Source: Straminergon stramineum
Taxonomy: Eukaryota > Streptophyta > Bryopsida > Hypnales > Calliergonaceae
DNA length: 64,000 bases
Assembly (NCBI GenBank): GCA_963920665.1
Contig: OY987264.1
Location: 23,912,906 to 23,976,905 of the forward strand
Direction of reading: 5' to 3'
Shown here one piece after another: positions 12,168 to 24,122 of this stretch; position 1 is the first letter of the stretch; every line of letters starts with the position of its first letter. Below the pieces are notes generated by a model, which was not told where the DNA came from, made no database searches, and saw nothing but the letters and a program-made list of their open reading frames with translations. A program made the position numbers and the translations under genes.

Positions 12168-13088
12168 TTAACCCCTTAAGTTCCTCTCACAAAAAACACT
12201 CCAAAACTGTCATTTCTAATACAAGTACTAACTTTTAGAAAAAAACAACTTGGGACATGTGTAAACAAAGTATCTTGTAGTAAGTTGGTTTGAGAAGATG
12301 TAGAAAAATTTTCAGAAATTTTCACCCTGTGGATTGCAAAATATAAGCTTTTAAATTTATAGAAATCATATTTTTGGTCATGTGAAAAAACAGGCAGCTA
12401 CACTTCATAAGCTCAAATTTGTATGAAAAAATGTCTAAAATGGTGGTGCTTCTTTGGATTCGTTCTTCAAGGCAAGTTGACTACATGCTTGAAACTTTTC
12501 AAATCATTTGGAATTGTACAACATATAGGAAAAAATTAGTAAGTAAAAAGAAGTAGAAAATGATTCAAAATATAAAATTGTTAAGAATTTGATTATGGAA
12601 TTGAAAAATGACAATCCCATTGGTTGAAATATTTTAATAAATAATCTACATCCTATGATTTTTTTTTTCAAAAAATATTGAAAATGGAGTAAAATAAAGG
12701 ACTTCAAAGTTTATTTTAGAGTAGAGAATCTATAACTGCTTGCAAACTAAAATTCCTCATAACTTTGGACTCATTGATCAAAATAGAATGATTCAAAGCT
12801 CTTTATGTACATATAGTTCTAAAAAATTAATTTTTGATTTTTTTTTAATGAAAAAAGTGATTTTTTCTGATCTACCTAGACTACCCACTGGGGGGGAAAA
12901 GTAACATATTAGGCCATAACTTTTGACTCATATTTCCAAATGTCATGAAATTTAGTGCACATGAAAGATATTTCTCGTCCCCACCTTCCATTAAAATTTC
13001 AACCTAAAATATAAAAATCTCTAGTCATATATACTTGCCCAAAATTTCTATGTTGTCAAAAAATGCATGTTGGTCTTTTAGGAGTTAA
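12168..13088 (+). mobile_element. Family B element, copy B1, TTAA-flanked
   Basis: 921 bp from TTAA to TTAA. The left terminus reads CCCCTTAAGTTCC and the right end, reversed, reads CTCCTAAAAGACC. The interior aligns along its length with B2 (40014-40952, inverted) and B3 (59407-60872). Shared blocks include 'ggtggtgcttctttggatt', 'aatcatttggaattgtacaa' and 'aggccataacttttgactc'. It has no coding capacity. Confidence 0.8.
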
Positions 13089-13204
13089 AGTCAAAAGACC
13101 CATGACAGACACCTAGGAAATGATCTCACTACGAGGGAGGTTCAATGAATGAGAATTGAGTCACGATCAATGCATTAGATGAAATTCAACCACTAGAAGA
13201 TATT

Positions 13205-13708
13205 TAGCTAGTTTGCAAGACTACAAGTTTCCATGAGTTCTTGGACTGTGGGAACTCAACGTCAATAGTTGGTTGACATAGCCAAGCGATGGTCACGTCA
13301 AATCATAATAATAAAAAAAATTTCAAATTTTTTTTTTCATTTTTTCATTTTTTCAATATATTTTTTAATTCTAGCCAACTTTGGCTAGTTTCTATCATGG
13401 GGAACTAGCTTTAAACGGGCTTCCCAGGTTGTTGAATCTCTTCTAATGTAGTGTACAAGTTTGTGAGTTCCTCCAAGTTTTCAAACTATGGGAACTTGGC
13501 TACAACAATGGATTGACATGGTTGTGTGACGGCCACATTAGAAAATAATAAAAATAATCATTTTTATATATGTGTTGAATTTTTTTTTTAATTCTATATT
13601 TAATTTGTTTTTAATTTGTTTTTAATAATTTTTTAATAATTTATAATTTTGGCCAATAGTAGTTGGTTCCTAGTATGGGGAACCAACCTAAAATGGTCTT
13701 CCAATGTA
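13205..13708 (+). repeat. Two tandem copies of a J-like repeat
   Basis: Units at about 13205-13433 and 13440-13708 share the order 'gagttc...gggaact', 'ttgacat', a poly-T stretch, then 'tatggggaac' and a closing 'cttctaatgta' or 'cttccaatgta'. The same order appears in the inverted-repeat element at 24123-24420. Divergence is high. Confidence 0.55.
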
Positions 13709-14387
13709 GCTAAAAAACATTTAATGTCTTAGGTGATAGTGATGGAGTGATGTCACTCCTAATTCTAAAGGCACTAGACTTCTTTTACCTTAGTCTTAGG
13801 TACTAAGGCCAAGCAAATTCCCAGCTTCAAGTAGAAGTCAATGTCAACAAGTTGGCATCCCAATTTCTATTTCTAAAATCCTAGAATGTAATGAAGTTTG
13901 CCCTACAAATTGATAGGGTCTATCTTTCTTTTTATTTCAATTTTTGGCAAAATTATTTATAAAATATTACTATTTTTACCAAAATGTAGGCACAATTAAA
14001 AATATTACACCACTAGAGTAAATAATTAGAGTTTTCCATTAATTTAGAGCAAAACATCAAAAAGCTTATCTTTTATCTCATCTAAGTTACAATGTTTTTG
14101 TTTTTAATTAGCAAGGTGGATCAATTATAATTTGAATCTAAAACAAGCTCTCAAACTGAATGAATTTGGATAAATAATGTAAATCAAAGCATGCATTTGA
14201 AAGGGTGATTTCATGCTATGGTTACTCCAATAATCCTAGAACTAGGATTGCATTAGAAATGCATATTATATACAAAGAGAAATTAATTAGTACTAAAATG
14301 GTCATTTTAAAACATGTCTTTTAATGAATTTCAAAATTAAGAATATAAGAAACTCTAAGGTATATAGAAGCTATAGATTCTTTCTAG
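13709..14387. other. AT-rich intergenic DNA
   Basis: No gene, paired element ends or tandem array recognised. Confidence 0.5.
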
Positions 14388-14790
14388 TTGTGGGGTGGAT
14401 GCGAGGTGGGTTGACACCACCCTTGGAAAAGTCCACTTATACAACAAAGATTCCTAGAGTGTTCAATATGAGAAACTCCACCACTACCATGGTGCCTATC
14501 ACCATAGCCTTGTCAAAGTTGTTTTTGTTGCTGGGATTCTTCAAGACCAATTGCACCTCTTGAAATTCTTAAGATTGGCCCATGAAGATTGTTTGGTGGG
14601 GCACATTGAGCGATACATCAAAAATTCAAAACCATTGTGCAGACTTTGTTGGCGGTCTTGTATTTGAATCCATTGATGGTGTGGCCATTATAGAGGTCAC
14701 TCACGCAAAGGCTTGAAGGGGGTCAAGGTCCGTGGCCATGGCCAACATGGGTGTTGGTGCCATGGTGACTGTCATAACTATTGTCACCTC
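14388..14790 (-). pseudogene. Degenerate germin-like protein fragment
   Basis: Read on the - strand it aligns with the N-terminal half of the intact germin-like gene at 18045-18686, from the signal-peptide region to the first histidines of germin box 1. Matching blocks include 'gattcttcaaga', 'tttgaatccattgatggtgtggcc', shared up to small changes, and 'tcaacatgggtgtt'-like sequence. Between about 14550 and 14635 there is an extra 65-70 bp absent from the intact gene, and stops and frameshifts break the frame. The second half, including germin box 2, is missing. It lies about 3.3 kb from the intact copy in opposite orientation, so it is probably an old inverted local duplicate. Confidence 0.85.
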
Positions 14791-16699
14791 ACTATTAGAA
14801 GACAATGTTTTTTTAACATCAGATAAAACATCTCCTAGCATTCAGTTTGACATGGAAGTAGTTTGAAATGATGTCACCTAAAATTCGTTATAACAAATGG
14901 GCAAAAAACATCCGAAAATCAAGGAAAACACGTCAAATTTTAGCTTGTTTTTCTTCTAACGTCACAAACAATAGGGCCCTCTAAGGTCTCCACTATGCAA
15001 CACATGGATGCCATGTAAGCGCCACATAGGCAAAAAGATCCACGTGGAATTTTTTTTCATCCAGCCCATCGATGACATGGCTCTTGAAGTGGCTCTTGAC
15101 ATGGCACTTGACATAGTGGCAAGAAAAGTGACATGGAACCAATTATGATGACGTGGCATACCTAGTCATCACACATTTATGTCATTTGAAATTTTTAATT
15201 TCACTTTTTTAGAAGTCAAATTAGACGTTTAGATGTTTATTAAGACATCAATTTGTGCATATTATACATCTTAGGCAAGATCAAGAAAAAATAATGATTA
15301 ACAATAGAATTAAAATAAAATGAAAAAGCAAAATTTCTTGAATTCAACAAGAATTGAAGAAAAATTACTATCTACCATCAAGAGAATTTTTGATGGCAAA
15401 ATGAAGGAATTCCTTCATTAAAAGTTAGTGAAAATGAAGACAACAAAGGTCATATTTATATTCCTTGTCCATCTATAATGAAATAGAAGATATGGGATAA
15501 CTAGAATATGGGAACTTGACCATTGTACATCTCAACACTATTTTAGACATTTGAATGTCATTTCAAACATTTGACATTGAACATAATTTTTGTTTTACAT
15601 ATCCCATATTGTTTGTTTCACTTCCAACCACACACTTGTATAAAGACCATTTCTTTTTCATCCATGGTGCACATCCATCCATTTCCGTTTTTTAGCAGGG
15701 CATGCCATGTGGTTGCCCTTCCCTAAATTTTTCACATATGGTCAACTTTTTACCATAAACCATAGTAATTTTACTAACTTACCCATAATCAAAATGGGTC
15801 TACTTGTTGATGTGGTAGTCTATGTATTTTTGGATGTCACAAAAAACCATCAACATGTTTTTTCTAACATCATTAAGAACATGTCCGTCTACAATAACAT
15901 CTACTTGTTTTCCAACTTAGTCGTACACAGTTTTCACAACATCACATCAAATTCACACTCCCATGCCCGTTGACCATCTTACATAGTGATGTCTCAAAAA
16001 ACATGACACATTTTTTGTAAACAACATCAAAAATGTGGGTTTCATATAGTGCCTACAAGCTGTACTTGCCATAGCTCATGATGCCCATTTGAACTAGTAG
16101 TTAGATTTGAGTAGTTAGTCATTGCTCAAGATTTCTCTGCTTGAAATTTAATCCATTGATAGATTAGTTCTGAGTGGAGTTATGTGAGGGATTGAGATGT
16201 AAGAGAGGAGCTACCATTAATTCAATCACTACGATGGTGGTGGAAGTTGGAGATTGATTGGGAATGATCAACTGTTGTTATGGAGCTTACAATTGCTCCG
16301 GATAAGTTAAGTGGTTTCTATCAAAACTTGGGTGTGAGGTTATGGCTGTGTGTATTTCCTAGTTAAACAAGGTCAGTACATCATGCTACTAGAAAATTAG
16401 ATTTTCTAGTTGTGGATCAAAGTAGAGAAGGAAAAGATGGTTAACTTAACTATAGGTCGAACAAAGTACAGCTACTTATTGTTGTCGACTAGGAAGAGTA
16501 TTGTATGTATATAGCTTCCCTATTTTTTCTAGATTGATAATGTAGGCTAATGTTGATGGGAAGTTGGTCTGGAATACCTTACTACCACTTTGATAGCTTA
16601 TGTTTTGAAGATACCTCAGATTTCAATATATAGACAATGGATCTTGACTTACAACAAGTATTTAGTTCCATTTACATGGACTTAGCTAAGGAGTAGTAG
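14791..16699. other. Intergenic DNA, no gene seen
   Basis: A stretch at about 15020-15180 is rich in 'gacatgg' and 'cacgtgg'-type words, with an ACGTGG core at 15040-15048 and related direct repeats around 15075-15115. Otherwise it is AT-rich without an assignable feature. Confidence 0.4.
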
Positions 16700-17130
16700 T
16701 ACTATAATGCTTCTTCTCCCTTGTCGTGCTTTCACCCTTTGTCCTTCAATTCCCGCTTTGTCACTGCTTTTTTGTTTATCCTTGCCTTCTAGGCTCTTCC
16801 ACTTGGGGGCCCAGGCATTGTTCCAAATCGGCCCTTTGGCACTCTTCACCCTATCCACCACTACCTTCAGGCACCTTTTAGGATGGATTCTGCTTCACTC
16901 TCGCCTTTGGTGCTTTTGTCTTCCCTTAATTGTTTTCAACACTGACCTTGGATCTTTGGGCACTTATTTCTTCCCCGCCTACTAGCGCTTCCTTGTCTTT
17001 GTGCTCAATCCCGCCTTTAGGCTTGATCCCCTCCTCGCTTTCGCTGCCTTTGGGTGTGTTTCTGCCTTCAGGTGTATGAAAGGCCTTCAGGTGTTTATTT
17101 CAATCCCACCCTTGAATGGGATTCACCAAA
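16700..17130 (+). repeat. CT-rich degenerate repetitive island
   Basis: Locally GC- and pyrimidine-rich, built of loosely repeated words such as 'gccttcagg', 'cccgcctttaggc' and 'cttcac'. The 92-codon frame starting at 16707 is Leu/Pro/Phe-rich and reads as low-complexity translation, so I do not call a gene. Confidence 0.4.
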
Positions 17131-17164
17131 TGCATATGTTTATCCTTGGAATCTTGTACAAAAA

Positions 17165-17285
17165 AAGGTCTTGCACAATAGTTTGACCTCCAATGAGTGT
17201 TTAGAGCTTTTTCTAATTAGATGATTTACACAATACCAAAAAGGATCATTTTCATGATGAGAAGCCCATCTTCACAGGATTAAAG
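17165..17285 (+). mobile_element. Family A fragment
   Basis: Matches the right half of family A: 'tttgacctccaatga' and a 'gatgattt.caca..accaaaa' block, then the diverged right end. The left half and both TTAA sites are missing. Confidence 0.5.
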
Positions 17286-17871
17286 TCCTAGCTCAATCAA
17301 TCCATTACATGCAAGGATGTCAAATTCTCATGAAGTATGATGCCTAGAAGACTTTCATTAAACCAATGGTTTTCTCATTAGTTTTATATTGATCTTGGCT
17401 ACGCCCAAGCCAGAAGGTCCTATTAGAGGTATCCTACAATGTACTATCATATTTGACCTAGATGCGTCAAATAATCTTAATCAATCAACCCATGCGAGCC
17501 CTTCACTTTAATTTATGGCTCACTCATCTCAACTAGACTTCTTTGGACTAATTACTCGGATGGTCAAATTCATTAAATTCACACTATTGTTGAGCTGAAA
17601 ATAGTGACATACAATAAATGCACATAAAGGTCTAAAATCTAGGACAAGACAAGTATGGATTTAGGTTTGAGAATGTGTGTTCTGAAATGTGCCAAATATT
17701 AGTATACCACCAATATAGCAAAATTGACAGTTTCAGTTAATAGTTCCCCCCGCGTACTTTCATTCTCCACTTGGTATGTATTGTTCGCAATTCAAGTTTT
17801 CCTTCCCAAAATCCCATGTCTTTGATTCCAAATCAAGTTCCACATATTAATCCTATCATGTAGGAGATGGG

Positions 17872-17878
17872 TATAAAA
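17872..17878 (+). promoter_or_regulatory. TATA box of the germin-like gene
   Basis: TATAAAA preceded by GGG, about 170 bases upstream of the ATG at 18045. It is the only well-formed TATA box in the proper position, which would put the transcript start near 17905. Confidence 0.65.
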
Positions 17879-18044
17879 GACCACACAACCAAAGCAAATC
17901 AATGTAACAACTACAAACCATTTTATTCCTAGTCAATCATCTCAATGCATGAACACTACTCTACTATATCCCTTTGAGTCTACACAGAGCTCAATTTGCT
18001 ACTGAATAGGTCCTTCAAATTTTGGCACCACCACTCCGATCTAG

Positions 18045-18686
18045 TTGACAATCATGGGCACTATGAACCGCAGCATGGGATTTGCGACCATAGCCATGAT
18101 GGTCACCATAGCGCTAACACCCATGTTGACCATGGTCACAAGTCCCAACCCCCTTCAAGACTTCTGCGTAACCAACCTCCATAGTGGCCACACCATCAAT
18201 GGATTCGAATGCAAGCCCGCTAACAAAGTCTCCGTTGCCGACTTCATGTCCATAGCCTTGAAAAATCCCAGCAACACCAACAACTCCGATAAGGCCGTAG
18301 TGACGGACGCCATGGTGGTGGAGTTTCCCGGATTGAACACTCTCGGGATCTCTACTATCGTGCAGGTGGACTTTGCCAAGGATGACATCAACACACCTCA
18401 CATCCACCCCAAGGCCTCCGAGATTCTAGTAGTGGTGGAGGGAGAGTTGTATGGGTTTTTTGTGAGCACCAACAACACTTTGTTTGCAATTGTTCTCAAG
18501 AAAGGGGAGTTGTTCGTGTTTCCCAAGGGGTTGATGTACTTTAAGCTAAATGTGGGCACAGGAACTATGATGGCATTTGTAGGGTTGAGCAACCAGAATC
18601 CAAAGAGGACAATTGTGGCGCCAACGTTGTTCACTCTAGACATCAAGGACGAGGTGTTGGAGAAGGCTTTCAAGATCAATGAGTAG
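18045..18686 (+). CDS. Germin-like protein (cupin), single exon, altered metal site
   Basis: Secreted cell-wall cupin of 213 residues, close to the usual 205-225. A hydrophobic signal peptide covers about residues 11-33, followed by the N-terminal PLQDFC motif. C41 and C56 are the conserved disulfide pair. Germin box 1 (residues about 113-133) has PHIHPKASE, supplying H119, H121 and E126 as metal ligands. Germin box 2 (about 154-171) reads VFPKGLMYFKLN: the position that is normally the fourth ligand histidine (GL.HF) is tyrosine 165. A sequon NNT lies at N143. Barley germin binds manganese through three histidines and one glutamate, so oxalate oxidase or superoxide dismutase activity is doubtful here. 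The first ATG is used, but ATGs at codons 4, 7 and 11 are possible starts. A TATA box lies upstream and a broken antisense relative at 14388-14790. Confidence 0.92.
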   Translation: MTIMGTMNRSMGFATIAMMVTIALTPMLTMVTSPNPLQDFCVTNLHSGHTINGFECKPANKVSVADFMSIALKNPSNTNNSDKAVVTDAMVVEFPGLNTLGISTIVQVDFAKDDINTPHIHPKASEILVVVEGELYGFFVSTNNTLFAIVLKKGELFVFPKGLMYFKLNVGTGTMMAFVGLSNQNPKRTIVAPTLFTLDIKDEVLEKAFKINE

Positions 18687-19714
18687 ACGATGGATAGCAT
18701 CCAGAAACAGTTCCATGAGTAAATTTGTTTGCATGCTTAGCTAGTGCTCATGTAGTGGAATTGAACAATCTATAGAAGCTGTAGCTAGAGGCATCAAAAG
18801 TTCATATAAATTGCCAATTACAATCAACATTTATTAGGGAATTGAAGAATAGAGACAATCAAGATAAGGTCCAAAGACTTCTGAGTTCTGATTACTCCAT
18901 AGTAGATTAATTATGCGGGTATTGGAGGAACTGGTCTAGCTTGGATGGCACAAATGTGGAATTATGACTTAGCCATTGTTCAGGTTGGACAACATTCAAT
19001 TAATAATTTATTTCAAACAAGTAATCCAAATTCCCAATACCTCTCATTTTCATGAAAGGATATAGTGACACCATAGTTTTCTGGGAGAGAGTCACAATAG
19101 TCATGCTTATGAGTTTATTGAAATCCAATTAATTTGTAACTCAGTTAATGATTGTTGAAGTCATATTGGAAGCTGTGACTACAATTTTAAAGAGATCCTT
19201 GGTATTTTGAATTTGTAAGCCATCGTTTAAGGCAACAGGATGTACTAATTTTCAGCCTCATTCAAAATCTTCAAATTAAAAGAATCTCAAATTCATCAAA
19301 ATGACGTACTTCTTAGTTCAAAAGTTTCAAGCAGAGGTCCAAAATCATAGCTAGGTAGGGGTCATATTGGTTTAAATGATAAAATAAATGAAGAAAAAAT
19401 GTGATTTTCATGTATCTTTCAGTTCCGAAAGCTATGATTCATGGGTATAGATTTGAGTTGCACCAGTTCATCTTGAATGACAATTTGAAGCTTTCTTTGG
19501 ACGACTCAAAACTACTCCAGTTATCATCATTTTATTTTTTTATTATAGAGCCAAAAATTGTGTGACATTCATCTACAAGCAAAGCTCTAAAAACTATGAC
19601 TTGTATAGATTTAGTTTTCAACTTTCAAGTAGCATGCTAAAAAGTGCTAACTTTGTGGAATTCCTCTAATTTAACAAAATTAATGTTCATTTTAATAGAG
19701 CAACTCAAAAGTCA
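18687..19714. other. 3' flank and AT-rich intergenic DNA
   Basis: The 3' UTR of the germin-like gene should lie in the first few hundred bases. Around 19560-19690 a 'caaagctctaaaaactatg' to 'ctaactttgtggaatt' stretch resembles sequences at 22010-22110, 26425-26700 and 28660-28800, a degenerate dispersed repeat (group G). Confidence 0.45.
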
Positions 19715-20050
19715 AGACTACACTCTTCATTCTATTTAGTATTGCTTTTCAAATAGTGTTATTCCTACAAACATGGAACCACACTAAATATAGCTTTTAT
19801 CATCAATTATTGTAGACTATACTTCATCCCAATTTTTATCATTAATTACTATAGACTATACTTCACCATAAATGTCAAAGACCACACTATACAATAAACT
19901 CTACATTATTCAAAGTACAAAGAAAAACTTAATCACTAAACAATGTGAATTCCTTAAATTACAAGAGCAATACTTAACAAAATATTTCAAAATATTAGAA
20001 TGATATCTATTCATTGGGGATCAAACTAAATAGAATGAAGAGAGTAGTCT
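19715..20050. mobile_element. Inverted-repeat element L (MITE-like)
   Basis: Terminal inverted repeats of 26 bp, 19715-19740 and 20025-20050, differ at one base. The left end begins AGACTACACTCTTCATTC. The 336-bp interval has no coding capacity. A clear target duplication was not found. Confidence 0.7.
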
Positions 20051-21162
20051 ACATTGGTCCCTTGTTGCAAACATTTATCATGGGTTCCAATTAGTTATGA
20101 AATTACACCAAATGAAACAAATATGACCTATTGTAAGGTGGATTAAAACAAGATTAATATGGTTGATCTAATATTAATATTTGCATTACTAGTAGATACT
20201 AGTCTAAGCATATGGGTTATAAATGACAACCCATATATGATACCATCTACTTTGTTACCTATTAGAATTTAGATGGGATTTTAGCATTTTCTAGCAACAC
20301 TCTTTTTATTGATCAATACTTGAGGAAAAAACAATGTTCTTAAGCAATGTTTGTACTTAGGAAATATTTTGGAGGTGAAAAATAAAATTTAGTTACTAAA
20401 ACATTCTTTGAATGTTCTTGAAGGACTTCCTATCTTTAGTCCCACTAGGTGAAGGCATTTACTTGTCCTATAATCATTGTTTTATAAATATAAGACCAAG
20501 TTTATGCTTCATTGAGACTTATGATAACACCTCACATTATAGCACATGATTTACAAGAATCAAATTGAAAGTAGGATAGTAAGACATTAGTGGGGGTTTA
20601 GATTATATTTGGATCCATTCATGTGCTCTAAAAAGAACCAAAGATGCAACTACTAAGGAATTCTAATGAATCTTGAAGTATTCAAGAATTCTTGTATTAT
20701 ATAGATTTGAGACAAAAACATCTTTGCTATCACTAGATTTTTGTACTTATTAAACTTTCATTGACTAGTGATTTAGTCATTTTTCAATGTGAAAAATTAA
20801 TAGATTTTGTTCTAGATATGATATATAATAGACTCCTAAGCAATATATATAATTGTTGAATTATTATGTGTAAATTATTCAATTAATGGTGTATAGAATT
20901 AATAAAGCATGATAATTTAAAAATTATATATTGGTTATACTAGGATTGACCCATTACATTGTAAACGCATCATACTACAAAATTTATTTGTCTTGTATAA
21001 AATAAGTAGCATACTTATGGAAGGACAATTCAATCTATGATTTTTGCAATGCAATATAAAGTCTATTATTTTAATGGGTTGGTATTTTAAATTATAAAAA
21101 TTGAAATCTTAAAATGAAAAATGAAATATTTTCATGCTATCAATGGTGCATGCTTTGGAGCA
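20051..21162. other. AT-rich intergenic DNA
   Basis: No gene or element recognised. A short duplicated segment lies just before it, inside element L (about 19797-19868, two copies of a roughly 36-bp word ending 'gactatacttca'). Confidence 0.5.
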
Positions 21163-21912
21163 TTGCAAGAAACACTTCAGTTTTTTGGCTCAAAAACCCA
21201 ATTTATGGCCGTAGGATTGGTAGTACTACAGACGACTATCAATTTTGCGTATCAAACTTTGTCTGCGAATCTCAACTGTTGATTACGGGCACCTATAGAT
21301 CTTAACTATTGATACAATATTATACAAGACTATGGAGTACTATAGACTACTACGGAGAATTATAGAAGCCACTAGGAGCAGAAAATAACAGAAAAGGGGT
21401 CTATGGACCTTTTCATTTAGTAATTCAAAAAAATTCAAAAAATTCCTAAAAAAAAGTCGTTTTTATAGACAAGCATGCTCTCACATTGCACCAAAAATTT
21501 CTTCAAAGAAAATTTTCTCCTACCCGAAAAATGTGTGCGAGCAACGGTCACTTTGGCCTAATGTAGACACCTCATGCAAAGGTTTTTTGCAAAAAAACTC
21601 TTCGTCTCTCATTGGAATGCAAGTACACCTCCAATTTCTCCAATTTGTGGCTTCCAGTTCGCATTTTTGGGTACAACTTCGGACCACCCCCCCACCCCCC
21701 AAATGGCCAAGGTAGACACCCAATTGGGGCACCTTAAAAATAATAAAGTAATTTTTTAAAAAAAAAAAAAATGCAGAATGTGTGAAAATTTTATTTGTAC
21801 CTTCCTTTCAAATTTCAAGACGAACGGACTTACAATGCAAAATTTATGACCAAAAAACCTCATGTTCCAGGGCAAAGGGACAAAAAATAGGACAAGTGTT
21901 TCTTACAATCAC
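21163..21912. mobile_element. Element F1, inverted-repeat ends related to F2
   Basis: The left end contains CATTGCAAGAAACACTT and the right end AAGTGTTTCTTACAAT, an inverted pair matching the ends of the larger F2 element. The interior shares nothing obvious with F2 and includes a GC-rich patch at 21530-21735 with small open frames. The target duplication is not clear. Confidence 0.55.
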
Positions 21913-22969
21913 CCTCCAAAAGAAACACTCAATATCGGTAACCAATGCCTCCAAAGGGAGTAATGGAAAATTATACTAAAATGTTAGTATTCCATTATTT
22001 CCATATGCCACTTTTTCATTCATTTCTAGGACATATATAGATTTCAAGGCCCCCAATCTAACATGAAAGTGCTAAGTTTATGGAATATTGCCATTTTAAC
22101 AAAATATTAGTTAAGACAATTGTTGCGTACAACAAAAGCACCCATTTTCAAACATATATTCCAAACCAATCTTAAAAGATGTAGATATATGAAGTCCAAA
22201 ATGTATAGCTTGCATAATGCATATATGAATGCAAAAAAATAGTTTAGAATATACCATAGATTTGAATTGCACAAATTCATAGCATATTCATATTTTCATA
22301 CATATTTAGAAAATTATCAATATTTTTTTTAATTTCATGGTTTTCAATTACAAATGTGTTCAAAATAATCTTATGAGTTGATTCCACCTCAAATTATGTG
22401 GAATTGTTTAAAATGTTAGTTATAGGTGCTTCTATCTTAAGCATAAACAATGAAACAAACATCGCTATATGCGACAACTTGCCTCGTTTTGAATAACATT
22501 GATTGTTCACTTTGTATTTTGAATTTTGAAATCAACTATAATTTTATGTTGTTTCTAATTAGTTACATTTGTGTATCATGTAGTGATACTTTGAGGGAGC
22601 CAATGATCTCGAAGATCTTATAGTGTTGATCTAGTTTGGAAGAGATTGAGGGTTCTCGTGAGGATTATTTGTGATATCCTACAAAGTCCACAACTTTGTA
22701 TATATCTAGCTAGTGCATATCAATTGCTTTGAGGACGGATTTGGATAATAATATTCTACATTCTTGTCCAGTTAGTTTCATTTGTAGGTAGCATAGGACG
22801 ATTAATTGGAAAGACTAAAGGTGATTAGGGGTCAATACCCAATACCCACACTTCATTCACTTTTTGAGAGAGTCTTAGATCTTCAAGATTTGATGACCCC
22901 TCATGTAGTATTGTAATTAATGTGCAGGAAAGGGTTATTTCCACTAACCAAGTCTCAGCTAAACCACTT

Positions 22970-24059
22970 TTAAGTCATTGCAAGAAACACTGACCGTTTT
23001 TTTGTCAAAATTAGTGTGGTTCTCTTATCATCCACTATAACTTTTGAATTATGAACTCAATGCCCAAAATAAAAAATCTATTTCTAGAATTTTTGATTGT
23101 CATCATACCCTCTATTTTTCATAAATTTTCAAAAATCATTTTATATTTAAATGTACATTATATTAATATGTCACACTTTCAAGTTTAGGGTTTTTTAATA
23201 CTAATTACCAATTTAAATTAATGATTATTGGTTGAAATTTTTGTGGTATATTCCTATAGTAGGTAGACATGTCCCTGCCAAAGGGCATCTAAAAAAATAT
23301 TATTTTATGTCCTCCATGTTTGTGCAAAGAGGCCTCTCTTGCGCGTGCACTTGTAAACATTAGAAATGGTTTTGTCCTTATTTATTTAATTCAATCTCAT
23401 TGCCATAAAGTCTTTTCCAATGGCCAATTTTTAGGGTTTTTTTTAAATTGATTTTCCTATTTTCTACAAATGAAATGTCCAAATTGTATTTACTGGGACA
23501 AATTTTTGGACATAGAATTCTGGTGAAGAAAATACATAGTTGGACATTTTCATTTGTTGAAAATTGGAAAATCAATTTAAAAAAAAAAAAAAAAAAAATT
23601 GGCCATTGGAAAAGACTTTATGGCAATGAGATTGAATTAAGTAAATAAGGTCCAAACCATTTCTAATGTTTACAAGTGCACGCGCAAGAGAGGCCTCTTT
23701 GCACAAACATGGAGGACATAAAATAATATTTTTTTAAATACCCTTTAGTAGGGACATGTCTACCTACTATAGGAATATACCACAAAAATTTCAACCAATA
23801 ATCATTAATTTAAATTGGTAATTAGTATAAAAAAACTCTAAACTTGAAAGTGTAACATATTAATATAATGGACATTTAAATATAAAATGATTTTTTAAAA
23901 TTTATGAAAAAATAGAGGGTATGATGACAATCAAAAATTCTAGAAATAGATTTTTTATTTTGGGCATTGAGTTCATAATTCAAAAGTTCTAGCAGTTGAT
24001 AGAAACCGATTTCCAAAACACTACATAAAACGGACAGTGTTTCTTGCAACGACCCTTAA
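22970..24059. mobile_element. Element F2: 1.09-kb near-complete palindrome
   Basis: Flanked by TTAA at 22970-22973 and 24056-24059. The left arm (22974 to about 23482) is the reverse complement of the right arm (about 23544 to 24055), leaving a central spacer of about 60 bp that is itself partly palindromic. The ends carry CATTGCAAGAAACACTG and its complement CAGTGTTTCTTGCAACG. The arms still pair over about 500 bp with few differences, chiefly a poly-A expansion near 23580-23599. It has no transposase frame. Confidence 0.9.
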
Positions 24060-24122
24060 TCACTTATCTAATACATAACTTGAATCAGACACTTACTTTC
24101 CATCAGTTATCTGTTACATCCC

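Noticed and set aside
16707..17186. Leu/Pro-rich + strand frames as a membrane protein
   Set aside because: Sequence is a degenerate CT-rich repeat and the frame has no family-like motif.
18114..18700. Three - strand frames of 79-100 codons over the germin-like gene
   Set aside because: Antisense shadows of the germin-like coding sequence.
23378..23648. Two nearly identical small proteins on opposite strands
   Set aside because: They are identical only because the region is the centre of the F2 palindrome; no coding evidence.
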